A stretch of DNA of 64,000 nt from positions 186,001-250,000 of the forward strand of contig JAOZOU010000004.1 in the NCBI GenBank assembly GCA_029933125.1, given 5' to 3'. This DNA is from a bacterium (GTDB taxonomy: Bacteria > Arandabacterota > Arandabacteria > Arandabacterales > Arandabacteraceae). The notes beneath the pieces were generated by a model. That model saw nothing but the letters and a program-made list of their open reading frames with translations, made no database searches and had not been told where the DNA came from. Position numbers and translations under genes: made by a program. Each line of letters begins with the position of its first letter. Position 1 is the first letter of the stretch. Shown here one piece after another: positions 63,086 through 64,000 of the stretch.

Positions 63086-63616
63086 ATGAAACCTATCAAA
63101 ATGTTTGGCATGGATGTCGATGGGGTTCTGACGGATGGCGGGATCTATTACGGAGATGGACAACTTGAGATCAAGCGCTTCCACGTTCAGGACGGCATGG
63201 GAATAACTCTGCTTCGAAAAGCTGGCATAATCCCATTTGTGATTACGGCAAGGAGGAGTGTTGCAACTGAAAGGCGTGCACGTGAGCTTAACATTCGTGA
63301 AACCTTTCAGGGGGTCAGGGACAAGCTCGAATGTCTTGAGAGGCTCATACGAAGATACGGCTTTTCCTCTGAGGAAATTGCCTACATCGGCGATGACCTT
63401 TCGGATCTGGAGATTCTTAAGCGAGTTGGCTTGCCACTTGCAGTTGCCAATGCTGTTGAGGAAGTGCGCAACATAGCCCATTATGTTACAAAGCGAAGTG
63501 GGGGCAATGGTGCGGTTCGGGAGGCTTGTGAATATGTGCTCAACCACAATGGGATCGGCAGACCATTTTCCGTCCTCCTCAAGAACGAGCACAGCAAAGA
63601 GGTGAGCAATGGCTGA
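63086..63616 (+). CDS. kdsC: 3-deoxy-manno-octulosonate-8-phosphatase (KdsC)
   Basis: 176 aa HAD-superfamily phosphatase removing the 8-phosphate before activation. Motif I MDVDGVLTDGGIYYG, motif II threonine in FVITARRS, motif IV YIGDDLSDLEIL. Typical KdsC length. Overlaps the next gene by 8 bases. Confidence 0.96.
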   Translation: MKPIKMFGMDVDGVLTDGGIYYGDGQLEIKRFHVQDGMGITLLRKAGIIPFVITARRSVATERRARELNIRETFQGVRDKLECLERLIRRYGFSSEEIAYIGDDLSDLEILKRVGLPLAVANAVEEVRNIAHYVTKRSGGNGAVREACEYVLNHNGIGRPFSVLLKNEHSKEVSNG

Positions 63617-64000
63617 GGCTGGAAGGGCTGCCAACTTCGACAAAGAGGGCGACGTACTTGTCGTTGAGACAGCTCGCAATGTAGTGCGCATCGAGGCAAG
63701 CGAGATCGCCAGGCTTGAGGAGAGGATAGGCGACGAATTCGTTGGAGCGGTAAGAGCAATAGTTGAGTGCATTGAGAGAGGCGGCAAGGTCATCGTTACA
63801 GGAATAGGAAAGAGTGGTCTGGTTGGCAAGAAGCTGGCTGCGACGATGAACAGCACAGGTACAACTGCCTTCTTCATGCATCCTGTTGAAGCTGTCCATG
63901 GCGATCTTGGTATGGTATGTGCGAGGGATGTTGTGATTGCCATCTCTAAGAGTGGACGCAGCGAGGAGCTTGCTGCACTCCTGCCCACCTTCAAGCGCCT
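63609..64000 (+). CDS. kdsD: Arabinose-5-phosphate isomerase (KdsD), cut by the right edge
   Basis: ATG 63609 opens a frame that runs to the window end (about 130 residues seen). SIS-domain motifs VIVTGIGKSGLVGKKLAATM, FMHPVEAVHGDLGM and VVIAISKSGRSEEL match KdsD/KpsF. It supplies arabinose 5-phosphate to KdsA. The C-terminal CBS pair expected in full-length KdsD would lie beyond the window. Confidence 0.95.
   Translation, partial: MAEAGRAANFDKEGDVLVVETARNVVRIEASEIARLEERIGDEFVGAVRAIVECIERGGKVIVTGIGKSGLVGKKLAATMNSTGTTAFFMHPVEAVHGDLGMVCARDVVIAISKSGRSEELAALLPTFKR

Noticed and set aside
62993-63994. Long minus-strand open frame of 333 codons opposite kdsA, kdsC and kdsD
   Set aside because: The plus strand carries clear KdsC and KdsD motifs here; the minus frame has no domain and reads as Ser/Pro/Leu-rich antisense.
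1-64000. tRNA genes, rRNA, CRISPR arrays, insertion sequences or attachment sites
   Set aside because: Gaps are short and none shows cloverleaf, spaced-repeat or transposase features by eye; a tRNAscan or similar run was not possible.

Overview
The window looks like chromosomal DNA from an uncultivated, probably anaerobic, two-membrane bacterium of the FCB group or a neighbouring candidate phylum (WOR-3/TA06/Zixibacteria-like; this is inferred from gene content and no database search was run). The evidence is PorV/PorQ-type outer-membrane proteins, GWxTD-domain proteins, secreted proteins with FlgD-like C-terminal domains, TonB-dependent receptors with carboxypeptidase-like N-terminal domains, a Kdo (lipopolysaccharide) pathway, and ferredoxin- and HdrBC-based redox enzymes. 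Genes are dense and nearly all on the + strand. Many are joined by 4-nt ATGA/GTGA stop-start overlaps, and TTG and GTG starts are common. No tRNA, rRNA, CRISPR array, insertion sequence or phage gene is visible, and no gene-free stretch exceeds 300 bases. The longest gaps are about 17762-17913, 25353-25493, 37578-37685, 43197-43304, 47211-47329 and 48017-48178.

Layout. (1) 1-2771: a large TPR protein cut by the left edge. (2) 2781-17761: one long gene train with uvrA, the glycine cleavage genes gcvT-gcvH-gcvPA-gcvPB, two small unknown genes, an orphan GlmL-type ATPase followed by a barrel-sandwich protein and four membrane proteins (one DUF6754-like), and a LipM-type lipoyl/octanoyl transferase that probably serves GcvH. 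(3) 17.8-43.2 kb: an envelope island. Two copies of a triplet (TonB-dependent receptor, secreted protein with FlgD-like tail, PorV-like barrel) flank a GWxTD protein, ExbB-ExbD-ExbD-TonB, a Yip1-type membrane protein, a TolC/adaptor/two-permease export set without its ATPase, a second GWxTD protein, and a murein-peptide module (NlpC/P60, DUF1611, dipeptide epimerase). (4) 43.3-46.0 kb: HdrC-HdrB-dihydrolipoyl dehydrogenase. (5) 46.0-50.2 kb: PspC protein, the only two minus-strand genes, an FmdB zinc ribbon, a BamD-like lipoprotein and NadD. (6) 50.3-52.9 kb: a four-subunit 2-oxoacid:ferredoxin oxidoreductase. (7) 53.0-57.7 kb: the radical SAM/DUF2344 fusion, RNase E/G, rplU and rpmA. (8) 57.7-64 kb: UPF0173 hydrolase, two-subunit fumarase, kdsB, pyrG, kdsA, kdsC and the start of kdsD.

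How it fits together. The T, H and split P proteins, LipM and the L protein at 44.6 kb give a complete glycine cleavage system. The Kor enzyme and fumarase point to ferredoxin-linked central metabolism. The TonB/ExbBD genes plausibly energise the two receptors around them. The points most worth a second look are: the GlmL/DUF6754 membrane cluster; the duplicated receptor/secreted/PorV triplet; a perfect 13-bp dyad that would hide the ribosome-binding site of the Yip1 gene only on read-through mRNA; a seven-cysteine helical ladder in one secreted protein; an apparent CTG start for nadD; and HdrCB next to dihydrolipoyl dehydrogenase.
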